DNA of 64,000 nt from Bacteroidota bacterium (GCA_020444275.1 JAHLLG010000002.1:1041991-1105990), one strand, 5' to 3'; counted from the stretch's first letter, positions 17,581-26,962 are shown. Numbers and translations: made by a program. The notes: generated from the sequence alone by a model not told the origin.

Positions 17581-19587
17581 TCATTCAATTTTTACACCTA
17601 TCACAAGAATGTCATCAACCTGCTCTTCTTTTCCTCTCCATTGTTCCAGGATATCGTCTAATATTTTTTCTTGCTCTTCAATAGGGTTCTTATGTATTTT
17701 AAGCAGTAATTCTCTGAATTTTTTAAGCATAAACTTTCGTCCGTCGTGTCCACCAAACTGGTCGGGATAACCATCAGAAAAAGTGTAAATTACATCACCT
17801 CTTTTAAGTTCGATCTCATGATTGGTAAACTTCGGTAAATCATCATCGTAATTTCCACCAATAGCCATTCTATTCCCTTTTATTTGTATCATCTCATTAT
17901 CGCGAACCAAACATAATGGGTTATTTGCTCCTGCAAACTGCAGTTTCATGTTTTTATAATCGATCACACATAAGGCCAGATCCATACCATCTTTCACACC
18001 ACTAATACTTTCGTTTCCTTTTTCTCTAAGTGTTTCAATTACTCCTTCGTTTAAATAATCAAGTATGATAGACGCTTCACGTGCCTTTTTCACATCTACA
18101 GCATAATTTAGCTGGTTATTTCCAACAATAGACATAAATGCACCCGGAACACCATGACCAGTGCAGTCAACAGCGGCATAAATTACGAGGTTATTTTTCT
18201 TGGTCATCCAATAAAAATCACCACTTACAATATCCTTGGGTTTGTATAGTATAAATGACTTTGGAATTAGCTGTTTTACATAACCATCTGGCGGCAAAAT
18301 AGCATTTTGTATACGTTTCGCATATCGAATACTATCTGTAATATGCTTGTTCTTAATTTCAATTTCTTCTTTTTGTCGAACAACTTCGGCCGTACGATCT
18401 TTAACTTTTTGTTCCAACTCATTGTAATAGCTCTCCAGCTCTTCAATCATTGAATTAAATTTCTGCGATAAGGTTGCAATCTCATTATTTCCTTCAACAT
18501 CGGCTCTTTCATTTAAATGACCATTAGTTACTCTATTCACTTTATCAACAAGTTTCTTAATCGGAGTGGTAATTACCTTTGTTTTTCGGTACAGAAGTAT
18601 AATTACTACAATAATTGTTAAACCAAATATGGACACAAATTTTATTAATTCATTTCGCAATAAAATATCTTCTCTTGTTCTGTCTGTTATAATTCGAACC
18701 ACCGCACCTTTATATAGATCAGAATTACCTCTTTCAATATATAAGTATGTGTAATATAATTTCTGCTTATTTATTTTTCTGGGAACTCTTGTTGAATCCT
18801 GTTTTGCAAACCGATCTTTCATAAATTCAAGTTCACTTTTCGAAAGTTCTTTGTCTTCGGTTAATGATATTGGATGATCTTCGCTAATAAACAAATCTAC
18901 ATCAACAATAGAAGGTTGGTTTTGCGATAATTTACTGATGGTTTGTTTAAAGAAATCTATTATTTCGTCTGTTCTGTGAGAATAAATTCCCAACTCAATT
19001 ATATATTTTCCATCTTTGGTTGGATGATAAGTATATTTTTTTAATCTTCTTGTGCTCCACTCAACAGTAAATCTCTCATTTACAAACAATCCTTCTTCGA
19101 ATATGCGTTTTATCATCTGTTCATGATCTTTTCCAAACTCAAATAAATTTCTTCCTAAATCAGCTTCATAGGTAGAGTTTACTACTATTCCTTCCTGATT
19201 AATAATATATATATCTTCCATGTCAGGATCCATTCCCAACTCATCGCGGATTTTATCCAAATCGGTAAACTCAATGTTATCTGTATTTTTAAAATATTCA
19301 TGTACCAATTTATTCGAATATTCTTCCATAGCCGGATTTAATTCCTGCTCTACAATCTCCAGCGATAACTCCATAAATTCGGTTATATGAATAATTTCTT
19401 CGGCAATTATTCTATTTTTGGTATCGATAGAATCAATAAGATTCGTTTTGGTTTGATTGTAATTAAATGCTCCCAGAATAAGCAATGCCGCAACTGCAGG
19501 TATTACAACGTTTAAAATTAGTTGCTTAAAAATGGTGGTCTTTCGCATATAATATAATTTTATTCTTCGTATAACTTTGTTTAACAT
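17581..19587 (-). CDS. Membrane SpoIIE-type (PP2C) protein phosphatase with periplasmic sensor and HAMP
   Basis: A 668-residue protein. TM1 is at about 24-42 (LILNVVIPAVAALLILGAF), a large Cache-like periplasmic domain at about 45-310, TM2 at about 318-337 (IFGLTIIVVIILLY), HAMP at about 340-395 (TPIKKLVDKVNRVTNGHL), a coiled coil to about 430, then a PP2C/SpoIIE domain to the end. Metal-binding motifs are DCTGHGVPGAFMS, GMDLALCVID and FSDGYPDQFGG. Such proteins dephosphorylate Ser/Thr phosphoproteins, often anti-sigma antagonists, in response to a periplasmic cue. No partner kinase or STAS protein is visible nearby, so the substrate is unknown. Starts at 19587 or at the second ATG, 19548 (MRKTTIF), are both possible. 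The gap to the upstream MFS/HEAT gene is 5 bp. Confidence 0.9.
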   Translation of the reverse strand: MLNKVIRRIKLYYMRKTTIFKQLILNVVIPAVAALLILGAFNYNQTKTNLIDSIDTKNRIIAEEIIHITEFMELSLEIVEQELNPAMEEYSNKLVHEYFKNTDNIEFTDLDKIRDELGMDPDMEDIYIINQEGIVVNSTYEADLGRNLFEFGKDHEQMIKRIFEEGLFVNERFTVEWSTRRLKKYTYHPTKDGKYIIELGIYSHRTDEIIDFFKQTISKLSQNQPSIVDVDLFISEDHPISLTEDKELSKSELEFMKDRFAKQDSTRVPRKINKQKLYYTYLYIERGNSDLYKGAVVRIITDRTREDILLRNELIKFVSIFGLTIIVVIILLYRKTKVITTPIKKLVDKVNRVTNGHLNERADVEGNNEIATLSQKFNSMIEELESYYNELEQKVKDRTAEVVRQKEEIEIKNKHITDSIRYAKRIQNAILPPDGYVKQLIPKSFILYKPKDIVSGDFYWMTKKNNLVIYAAVDCTGHGVPGAFMSIVGNNQLNYAVDVKKAREASIILDYLNEGVIETLREKGNESISGVKDGMDLALCVIDYKNMKLQFAGANNPLCLVRDNEMIQIKGNRMAIGGNYDDDLPKFTNHEIELKRGDVIYTFSDGYPDQFGGHDGRKFMLKKFRELLLKIHKNPIEEQEKILDDILEQWRGKEEQVDDILVIGVKIE

Positions 19588-19592
19588 AAATA

Positions 19593-22500
19593 TTATTCAG
19601 TTTTATCTTCTATTGCTACTTTTATCTCTTCTTTACCAATTTTTGTATTAATCCAATGTATTGTTGCTAATTCAATTGATTTAAAATCAAAAACATTATA
19701 AATAAGGTCTGTTTTCTTTAAATAGTATATGGTTGTATTCTCAGGAACTGTTAAAGAAACTTTTCGCTTTGCATCACTTAACAGCTCATTCATATCGTAA
19801 ATTTCACCTTCCAGAAGATCTCTCTTAATTTCTTCGTCAATTACCATTTGTGCTGTATCGCCTTTCAGCAGTATAATCTTATCTTTCAAATCGGAAACAA
19901 TAATATCGCTTAATTCATACGATTCGAACTGCAAATTACTCATGGCTTTGGCTAGCTCATAAAGATATCTGCCATCTACATTTTTAAAATAATCAGTCGA
20001 TTTTAGAAACCATGTTTTCTCAACTAACAAATGATTTTTTGTTTCATTTAATAAATCAATCTTATTTTCAAGCTCTTCCTGGTATACTGAATTCAACCTT
20101 TTATAAATTGAATTATACTCCTTTTTATTCATTGAATTAATTACTACTGCGGCTGTTTCCCTTAATATCTCATGCGGATTGAAAGAGTGTGCAATCAGAT
20201 CATTTGGTATATCGTTATCTTCTAACTCGGAAAAGGCGTATAATGTACAAGCTTTTGTCCATACGTTGGTTTCATTAATATCCTTGTTAATTAAAGAAAT
20301 TAGCAACTCTTTAAAGGGCAATATTTCAAGTGGGTAAAAATTTTCTAATTGCTTAATTTTTTCACTTAAAGCGATATCCTCAACAACCGGTAATAATTTA
20401 GGTTTAATCTCTTCGTGTATAAATAAATCGAGTAATTCTAGCGCATAGCTAACTCCTTCTGAGGTTCCACTTTCAATATTATCTTTTACATGCATAACAG
20501 ATTTAGGATCGTATGCTAAGGACAGCATGAGGTATAGCAAATTATAATTTGAACTAATTTCCTCATTTAATGCAGCTTTTAAATAATCAAAACCCTCTAT
20601 TTCAGATAATGTTGCCTGTGCTGCCAAATTGTAACCAATCACACCGATATGATTTTCTATAAGCTGATGAATATGGTTTATATTTTTTTCATCTGCGGTA
20701 AAACCAATTTTTCGTAAAGCCAGCAGGGCATAATAAACGATTTCCTCGTTCGGATGATCTAGTTTCTTTAACAATAATTTTTCGGCTTGCTCTCCGCCAA
20801 TTGTTCCGATAAGTTTTACGATACGAAGCAATATTCTGTGATTAACCCCTGTTTTATAAAAGTATTGGTCAATTATATCCAATGCTTCTTCCCCAAAGCT
20901 TTCCAGTGAATCGTAAACATATGGTATCAATCCAGGAGTATCGATATAATCTATAATTAGGTTGCAGAATTCTTTTCTGCCAGTTTGGGTAGCTGCTTTG
21001 ATTGCTGCTATTTTAACCTGCAGTTGCAAATCTCGGATTAGTGCCTTTAGGTACACAAATAGTTCAGGGTCGTAAAAATTACCTATTAACTGAGCCGCAA
21101 GAATCCGCTCTTCTGATCCTTTAGCTTTAGATAATTCAATTATTTTATCTGTTCCGGGTGTTTTATCAATCTTTACATCAGTTCTTTGTAAGATATCCAA
21201 TTCGGACAAAGCGTCCTTTGATAATAAATTATAATATTTGAAAAGACGTGATTCTGTTACTTTCTGACTAGCATATTTAGCAATAACCGGATTATGATGA
21301 TTCACTAATGTTTTCATTTTCGATTCGAACTTTATTGGATGCAGCTCATAATCCATTTCAAGCCCGGCTATTAAATTATTCGCATCAATAGAATTATCAT
21401 TTAATGTTTCATCAATGAGATCTGAAACCGTATTTATATTATCTTTCTTTGCCTTGTATTCTGCTAATGATTTTTGTAATGATATCTTATATTCTGCGTA
21501 CAATTTCCTTGCAACGAAAAACCAAATAAGCAGTATAACTAAAAGAGAATATGAAAAATGAATAAGCTTAAAAAACTCAAAAAGACTTAAAGCTGCCAAT
21601 AATAACCCTGCAGCCAGTGCGGCTATTTCATTTATTGTACCATCAACATAAGCCTGTACATCATGTCTTATTTCTCCTTTAAGCGATTGGTATAAAATTT
21701 TAAATGAAGGCACCTCAACCGCATCTTTTAATACTTTTGAAAATAATCTACTTAATGAGATAATCAGGAAGAAAAACACAAAGCTAGCCGATGCGGCAGT
21801 ATATCCAAAGGCTGATCCAATAAGCACAGCAATAACTGTAAAAATTCCTAATAAAAAGGATGAAATAAGCACACTCACCTTTAACCCGTATGTTTTCATG
21901 AGTTTACTATATAGGAACGTTTTAAAAAGGAATGTAAAAAGAAGTAAAGTACCTGTGAAAGCACCAAGGAACTCAGCCAAATCGTTATGATCAGGATAAT
22001 TTTCTTTGGTTACGGATAAAAACGAGAATTGAATAAAAAACGCTGTAAGCATCGACATTACAACAAATATGGACATGTAAAGAACGTAGCGATTTTTTAA
22101 AAGATCAAATAGCCTGTTTTTCTTCTGTGATACTTGCGTAATCTGTATATTTAAGTTAAACTTTAAAGAAGTAACAATTTGAACGATTAAAGCACAGACA
22201 ATACTTACAGAGCTTAAAAATAATAGGTTTTTTTGCTCAAATCCAACCGAAATTAATATGGGAATAGCAAACGTACTTAATATGGCACCAAATATTTGCC
22301 CGCTATCAATTAGTCCAAAAAGTCTTTTCCCCTGACGTAATGTAAATATTCTTCCTACTGCTCCCCAAAAACCAAGCAATGCAATAATATTTAACGGCCC
22401 CATCATAATAAATATTAAAAAAACTAACCACGGGCTCTCAGTATAGTGAAATAATACTCTTAAAATGGCCGTAACAATAGATATAAAAATTAAATTTAAA

Positions 22501-22754
22501 ATTGCTACTCCAGAAAATTTAAACCTGCTTTGTAATCGTGCATAAAATGAAGTTAATACTATCCCTACCAAGCCAGAAATAACGTAAGCTTTTGGGATCA
22601 TTGAGGCAGGATATGCATTTAAAAACAGTGCATGTGCACCTACATCGAACGCTCCATAGAAAATACCTAAAAAAACCGACTGTAAAAGGAAAAGAAAAAC
22701 GCGTTGTTTTTCATCTGGTTCAATATTAAAAACGGAGTAGATGCCTTTCCTCAT
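19593..22754 (-). CDS. MFS/nucleotide-carrier-like membrane protein fused to HEAT repeats and cNMP-binding-like domain
   Basis: A 1053-residue protein. Residues about 15-410 form some 12 membrane helices of MFS type, similar in pattern to the ATP/ADP translocase (Npt/TLC)-like branch (FLLQSVFLGIFYGAFDVGAH, GKRLFGLIDSGQIFGA). A long HEAT-repeat solenoid follows at about 480-850 (AAIKAATQTGRKEF, LLKKLDHPNEEIVYYALLAL). A cyclic-nucleotide-binding-like jelly roll covers about 925-1035 (FFKSIELATIHW-type tail). The fusion suggests a membrane sensor or gated transporter with a cytoplasmic regulatory tail. It is the first gene of the seven-gene operon. Transport substrate is not predictable; loss of transport and use as a sensor is possible. 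Confidence 0.8.
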   Translation of the reverse strand: MRKGIYSVFNIEPDEKQRVFLFLLQSVFLGIFYGAFDVGAHALFLNAYPASMIPKAYVISGLVGIVLTSFYARLQSRFKFSGVAILNLIFISIVTAILRVLFHYTESPWLVFLIFIMMGPLNIIALLGFWGAVGRIFTLRQGKRLFGLIDSGQIFGAILSTFAIPILISVGFEQKNLLFLSSVSIVCALIVQIVTSLKFNLNIQITQVSQKKNRLFDLLKNRYVLYMSIFVVMSMLTAFFIQFSFLSVTKENYPDHNDLAEFLGAFTGTLLLFTFLFKTFLYSKLMKTYGLKVSVLISSFLLGIFTVIAVLIGSAFGYTAASASFVFFFLIISLSRLFSKVLKDAVEVPSFKILYQSLKGEIRHDVQAYVDGTINEIAALAAGLLLAALSLFEFFKLIHFSYSLLVILLIWFFVARKLYAEYKISLQKSLAEYKAKKDNINTVSDLIDETLNDNSIDANNLIAGLEMDYELHPIKFESKMKTLVNHHNPVIAKYASQKVTESRLFKYYNLLSKDALSELDILQRTDVKIDKTPGTDKIIELSKAKGSEERILAAQLIGNFYDPELFVYLKALIRDLQLQVKIAAIKAATQTGRKEFCNLIIDYIDTPGLIPYVYDSLESFGEEALDIIDQYFYKTGVNHRILLRIVKLIGTIGGEQAEKLLLKKLDHPNEEIVYYALLALRKIGFTADEKNINHIHQLIENHIGVIGYNLAAQATLSEIEGFDYLKAALNEEISSNYNLLYLMLSLAYDPKSVMHVKDNIESGTSEGVSYALELLDLFIHEEIKPKLLPVVEDIALSEKIKQLENFYPLEILPFKELLISLINKDINETNVWTKACTLYAFSELEDNDIPNDLIAHSFNPHEILRETAAVVINSMNKKEYNSIYKRLNSVYQEELENKIDLLNETKNHLLVEKTWFLKSTDYFKNVDGRYLYELAKAMSNLQFESYELSDIIVSDLKDKIILLKGDTAQMVIDEEIKRDLLEGEIYDMNELLSDAKRKVSLTVPENTTIYYLKKTDLIYNVFDFKSIELATIHWINTKIGKEEIKVAIEDKTE

Positions 22755-23070
22755 TAATGCTGGGTTTAGTTCTGTAATTTATAATTAATTAGCTAATAAT
22801 CAAAGCAAATAATTAATAAAAAAAAGTGTTTCATGCTTTTAATCTATAAATGTAAGAATTATCAAGCTAATTAACTACAGTAAAGCACAGGTAGTTATTA
22901 AATATAAATTGTTAATAAATTGCGCATCAATGGTCTACAACTAAGTGTAATTCATAAGAAGATAGGTATCACAAAACACATGAATGTATCCAAAAGGTTT
23001 ATTATTGGAATGTACAAATTGGTAATTAAGTAAAATCTACATATCTTTAGATTTCGTTTAATTATCTGAT
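22755..23070. other. 316-bp divergent intergenic region
   Basis: Very AT-rich gap between the divergently transcribed MFS/HEAT operon and the queuosine-precursor transporter. No gene or RNA was recognised. Towards the minus operon only an imperfect TTTG-ending -7-like sequence is visible (about 22801-22808), so its promoter is not clear. A plausible promoter for the plus-strand gene lies at 23019-23049. Confidence 0.5.
23019..23049 (+). promoter_or_regulatory. Candidate promoter for the queuosine-precursor transporter
   Basis: TTG (23019-23021), 20-nt spacer, then TATCTTTA (23042-23049), one mismatch from TAnnTTTG. It lies 22 bp before the start codon, so the leader would be very short. Confidence 0.35.
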
Positions 23071-23814
23071 ATGTTTTCAAATACAAAATTTAACGATAAA
23101 TATGCTTTCCGAAGAGAAGCTGTTTTTGTTGTTCTTGCAGGTTTATTTATTGGGTCGCTAGCCATGCTAAATATTCTTGGTTTATCCCGATTAATTGATT
23201 TATCGTTTCATTTTAATGGTTCAAGAGTTCACTTTATGGTATTTATAGGTGTTTTACCTTACCCTATAACGTTCTTATGTACCGATTTTATTAGTGAACT
23301 ATATGGTAAAAAAAGAGCAAACATGGTAGTTTGGACAGGTCTGCTTCTAAACCTTTGGGTTCTATTTATTATGTGGTTTGGCGGAAAATTACCGGAAGAC
23401 CCATCGGTTGATAGCGCTGCATTTTTCAGAATCAGAGAATTAACGTTTGGAGCTACAGCGGCTTCAATGATCGCTTATTTAACCGCACAATTTGTTGATG
23501 TTCATGTTTTTCATATGCTTAAGAAAATAACTAATGGTAAACACTTATGGTTACGAAATAATGGCTCAACACTAACCAGCCAGTTAATTGATTCCATTGC
23601 CGTTGTATTAATAACTTATTATGGAGCAAAAGCTATAGAAATACAAGACGACAGGCATGTTTTTTCGTACCTGATGATGCTTATTATTTCCAATTATATC
23701 TTCAAAATGGTTTCTGCCTTGCTGGATACTATTCCGTTTTACATTGGGGTTAAGTGGTTATCGAAATATTTAAATATTGATCCTTTGGAAACTTATAAAG
23801 AAGAAAAACACTAG
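23071..23814 (+). CDS. Queuosine precursor transporter, YhhQ family
   Basis: A 247-residue inner-membrane protein with about six helices and the YhhQ/DUF165 signatures: FIGVLPYPITFLCTDFISELYGKKRA near residues 52-80, TAQFVDVHVFHMLKK near 150, and TLTSQLIDSIAVVLI near 170. E. coli YhhQ imports the queuosine precursors preQ0/preQ1 for tRNA modification. The family is well recognised; salvage of one or the other precursor cannot be told from sequence. It overlaps the convergent SCP2-flavodoxin gene by 4 bp, with no terminator between them. No que gene lies in the window. Confidence 0.92.
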   Translation: MFSNTKFNDKYAFRREAVFVVLAGLFIGSLAMLNILGLSRLIDLSFHFNGSRVHFMVFIGVLPYPITFLCTDFISELYGKKRANMVVWTGLLLNLWVLFIMWFGGKLPEDPSVDSAAFFRIRELTFGATAASMIAYLTAQFVDVHVFHMLKKITNGKHLWLRNNGSTLTSQLIDSIAVVLITYYGAKAIEIQDDRHVFSYLMMLIISNYIFKMVSALLDTIPFYIGVKWLSKYLNIDPLETYKEEKH

Positions 23815-24953
23815 TAGTTTAATTCTCCTTTCCCTTTTCTTTCATCCCACCACTGATTGATTTGATCTAAATCTTTCGCTGTTCCTTTTATTTTTTTGGT
23901 AATTATTTTTTGTGTTTTGCGATTTATTTTTCCATTTAAAACGATTTGTTCACCAGCATCTTTTAAAGCACTCATTAAATGATTAAGCAATTTATAATGA
24001 AACGGGCTACCATAAATTCCTACTGCGGTTGTTCTGTAAATCTCACCCACAACAGGTGTATGCCGATTATGAGACAATGCCTTAAAATAGGACCTTACCG
24101 GATCGAAGTTTTTCATTTCGAAAAATCCACAAATAGAAAAAACTACCATAGCATGATTTGGATTAATAAAACGCCGAGGATGACGAACTCTTTTCATTCC
24201 TTTAATCATGTATGGATATGCACGACTAACAGCCCGGTCTAAAAAGTTTTTCAATATTCCCGGTAAACCATCGGCATAAATTGGAAACGCATATACAGTT
24301 AAATCAGCCTGGTATATTTTATCGGCGAGCTCATGATGATCATCTTTTTCTCTGTAAATACATTCTCCCGGAACGTTCATCCAGCAACTAAAACAACCTT
24401 TGCATGGGTTAATTTTATACTTGCCTAAATGAATTTCTTCTACTTCAGTGTGCTTTTTCATCCCTTCAATAAAGGGAGCTAAATAAAACTCAGTGTATCC
24501 ATCTTCAGCTCTTGGAGAAGCATTTAAAATAATAACCTTTTTTGGTTTAGTCCAGTATTTCGCCGTATTCTTTTCAAATTTAGTAACCGGGTCGGTAGGA
24601 ACATTTACGGGATTCTTGAGTTGTTTTCTTGGTAAAACTTTAAAAAATGATGTATCGCCTTTAAAAACCAGTTTTCTGGTAAACACAGCAAATATCGGAT
24701 TTAACTTACCTTCGGCCAAAGCCAGCCAATTATAAAAAGTACCTTTTACCGAAACGGTTGGATTATCGATTCTACCTTGATGAAAAGCAAGAGACTCCTT
24801 ATTTGCAATAATGTAGCAATTTACAGGAATCCTCTTATGTTCAAGCAAAAACTGAATACTACCCTCCTTTTTATAATCATGGGTTGCATAATAATTCTGG
24901 AGTTTTTGAACCATTCGTTCCATAACCTCCAAAGGAGTGAGCATCTCTTTCAT
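23811..24953 (-). CDS. SCP2-like domain fused to NAD(P)H/flavodoxin-fold oxidoreductase
   Basis: A 380-residue fusion. Residues about 1-125 resemble a sterol-carrier-protein-2 lipid-binding domain (SIQFLLEHKRIPVNCYIIAN, then FHQGRIDNPTVSVKGTFYNW and LVFKGDTSFF). Residues about 140-370 are a flavodoxin-like FMN reductase: KKVIILNASPRAEDGYTEFY for the phosphate loop, a four-Cys segment NPCKGCFSCWMNVPGECIY, and VYAFPIYADGLPGILKNFLDR. It probably binds FMN and reduces a small substrate, with the SCP2 part presenting a hydrophobic ligand. The fusion is unusual to my knowledge. Start M1 was chosen; M4 (MLTPLEV) is possible. A perfect -7 box lies 32 bp upstream. Confidence 0.8.
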   Translation of the reverse strand: MKEMLTPLEVMERMVQKLQNYYATHDYKKEGSIQFLLEHKRIPVNCYIIANKESLAFHQGRIDNPTVSVKGTFYNWLALAEGKLNPIFAVFTRKLVFKGDTSFFKVLPRKQLKNPVNVPTDPVTKFEKNTAKYWTKPKKVIILNASPRAEDGYTEFYLAPFIEGMKKHTEVEEIHLGKYKINPCKGCFSCWMNVPGECIYREKDDHHELADKIYQADLTVYAFPIYADGLPGILKNFLDRAVSRAYPYMIKGMKRVRHPRRFINPNHAMVVFSICGFFEMKNFDPVRSYFKALSHNRHTPVVGEIYRTTAVGIYGSPFHYKLLNHLMSALKDAGEQIVLNGKINRKTQKIITKKIKGTAKDLDQINQWWDERKGKGELNY

Positions 24954-24984
24954 ATTATTTCTATGTTTTTTATTTGTATCTTAT

Positions 24985-24992
24985 CAAACATA
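24985..24992 (-). promoter_or_regulatory. -7 box (TATGTTTG) for the SCP2-flavodoxin gene
   Basis: On the minus strand TATGTTTG matches TAnnTTTG exactly and lies about 32 bp from the start codon. No clear -33 TTTG was found. Confidence 0.45.
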
Positions 24993-25048
24993 AAAATATT
25001 TATTTAGAAAAACACTATTATCATAAGATTATACGTTCCGGTAAGTGC

Positions 25049-25453
25049 CTAATCAATAAACTTACGAACATGGTCAGCGTATTTCCTATCCGATATCTGA
25101 ATGTGATTTAACAACCAATCCTTTAAAAAATTTAAGACCTCCAGGCTTATGGTTATTTTATTATTATGGAAATCTTTTTTAAAACCTTCAAGCTTTTCAA
25201 TAAACTTGTTATGTTCACCTTTATGTTGTTCTAAATCGGGATAGGCATATTTATACAGTACCAACTCTTCTGTAGAAAAATGTTTCCTTGTGTAATCGGT
25301 TAAATGATCAAAAATATCATTCAGCTTATCTTTCGCTTTTCCTTCAGACATTAAGGTAAACAGCTCATTGATAATAATCACCAATCCATGATGTTGATTA
25401 TCAATCTCTTTAATATCAATTTTATACTGATCGGTCCATTTAATTAGCTCCAT
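25049..25453 (-). CDS. Bacteriohemerythrin
   Basis: A 134-residue single-domain hemerythrin that binds O2 through a di-iron centre. All seven ligand positions are present: H21 (in DNQHHG), H58 and E62 (HFSTE), H77 and H81 (HKGEH), H117 and D122 (HIQISD). Length fits the stand-alone family and no signal is present, so cytoplasmic. It starts 1 bp after the stop codon of the M14 peptidase gene, so the two are cotranscribed. By family knowledge it may store or scavenge O2 or relay it to a sensor, useful in a microaerobic or anaerobic organism. Confidence 0.95.
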   Translation of the reverse strand: MELIKWTDQYKIDIKEIDNQHHGLVIIINELFTLMSEGKAKDKLNDIFDHLTDYTRKHFSTEELVLYKYAYPDLEQHKGEHNKFIEKLEGFKKDFHNNKITISLEVLNFLKDWLLNHIQISDRKYADHVRKFID

Positions 25454-25454
25454 A

Positions 25455-26933
25455 CTAATATTCTAATCTTAAAATTTTATACATATCATTATGCAGTAAA
25501 TATTCGAAATCCGGATAATTTATTAATCCATACATTGCCTGAGGTTCTAGTGCTGTTACAACTTTGTATTTATAAAACTGATTTGTATGAACAATATAAT
25601 ATTCTTTTGAATCAATATTTGGCACGCTTACCTTCTCAACCTTTGGATAATAATTCTCCAGTTCTTCATCTGTACTACGCATCAAATCTACTATTTTATA
25701 TGCATAAATTTTATCGGTTTCTGTTAAATTATATGTGTCAAAATCGAAATTACTTCGTATAAGCCAATTAGCCAGTAGTGTATCTGACTTGGGTATTAAA
25801 TAGGCTCTTGGTACCTTAACATTTAGCAAAGATTTTACTTCAGAATGAAACTCCTCTACTTTAAACACGGTATCCTTACCGGTTTTTAGAGATAATAATG
25901 GATAATTCAAACTGCTGTCGTCCTTAAAATGGTCCATACGAATAGAAACTGTTTCGGTGGAATCCGGTATAAAATTTTTCTCTCTTGCGGTTGTTACAAT
26001 TTCATAAACCCGATCGAAATTCTGATACACAGAATTTAAAATTCCTTTGGCTGTTTGGTACTGACTCAAAGCTCTTCGTTGGATACGATTAATGGAATCT
26101 TTTCCATTCATACCTTCTACAATAAATGAAAGAGTATTACATATTCCAAAACTCTGTCGACCATCGTTGATATCAACCGTGCTATGCCTTAACCTGGTTC
26201 CAAGGGCATAGTTACCAAGCGTATATTCGAAAAACGAATAACCTTCGGTTTTAACATAGGATTCAACATCCGGAAACACCTGATCATAAAAATAGTTTCG
26301 AATTGTTGAGTCGATGTTGATATTCGTTAATCCTCCAAACTGAATATCGAAATTTTTGCGGTATCCAAATTCAGTCCACGTTTGTGAGAATGGATAATAT
26401 TCGTGAAAATCTACCGTAACAATTGGTCTGAGTGTATCAAACAGATCTTGAGCTATTTTTGCCTCATCACTATTTAGTATTAAATGATCTCTGTTTAAAT
26501 CAATATTACCTGCATTTCTTCTCTGATTTTGGTCGCCGCCATCAGGATTTAGCTGTGGCAGAATATATATATCGAATTTACTTAGCCAGTCGGTGTACTT
26601 TCCACTTGCAAAATCCTTCAGTAAAAGCAACATTCCTTCCTTGCCTGATGGTTCGTTGCCATGTTGTTGAGCAATAATCAGAATCGTAGGTTTTTTTAAA
26701 CTATCCGGGGTTTTTAAAACAACTAATGGAATTTGTCTGTTATTATCTGTTATCCCTAAAATAGAATAGGTTATCTCATGAGATTTTTTTGAAATCTTAT
26801 CAAGATAATTAACTAATTGCCTGTTTGCAGTTAAGTGGGTGAAATTTGATTCTTCCAAAGGAGTTGGTACGGGTTGATTAGAACAACTGATTGCAATAAA
26901 AACGGTAGCTAAAAAAAATGTTAATTTACGCAT
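25455..26933 (-). CDS. M14-family zinc carboxypeptidase lipoprotein
   Basis: A 492-residue lipoprotein (signal peptide with lipobox ending at Cys17, FIAISC). The M14 core covers about 35-300. Zinc ligands are H91 and E94 (HGNEPSGKEG) and H178 (VDFHEYYP), with NxDLNRDH supplying the substrate-binding Asn-Arg near 145-150. The catalytic Glu is probably in SFIVEGMNG. The C-terminal ~170 residues carry no motif I recognise. It probably trims peptides at the outer membrane. A perfect -7 box lies 65 bp upstream, and the leader holds an inverted repeat. Confidence 0.88.
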   Translation of the reverse strand: MRKLTFFLATVFIAISCSNQPVPTPLEESNFTHLTANRQLVNYLDKISKKSHEITYSILGITDNNRQIPLVVLKTPDSLKKPTILIIAQQHGNEPSGKEGMLLLLKDFASGKYTDWLSKFDIYILPQLNPDGGDQNQRRNAGNIDLNRDHLILNSDEAKIAQDLFDTLRPIVTVDFHEYYPFSQTWTEFGYRKNFDIQFGGLTNINIDSTIRNYFYDQVFPDVESYVKTEGYSFFEYTLGNYALGTRLRHSTVDINDGRQSFGICNTLSFIVEGMNGKDSINRIQRRALSQYQTAKGILNSVYQNFDRVYEIVTTAREKNFIPDSTETVSIRMDHFKDDSSLNYPLLSLKTGKDTVFKVEEFHSEVKSLLNVKVPRAYLIPKSDTLLANWLIRSNFDFDTYNLTETDKIYAYKIVDLMRSTDEELENYYPKVEKVSVPNIDSKEYYIVHTNQFYKYKVVTALEPQAMYGLINYPDFEYLLHNDMYKILRLEY

Positions 26934-26934
26934 G

Positions 26935-26962
26935 GTACATGATTTTAAATGAATACATGTAC
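26935..26962. repeat. Inverted repeat in the M14 peptidase leader
   Basis: GTACATG (26935-26941) and CATGTAC (26956-26962) form a perfect 7-bp stem with a 14-nt AT-rich loop, directly next to the start codon. It could fold in the mRNA or serve as a protein-binding site. Confidence 0.45.
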
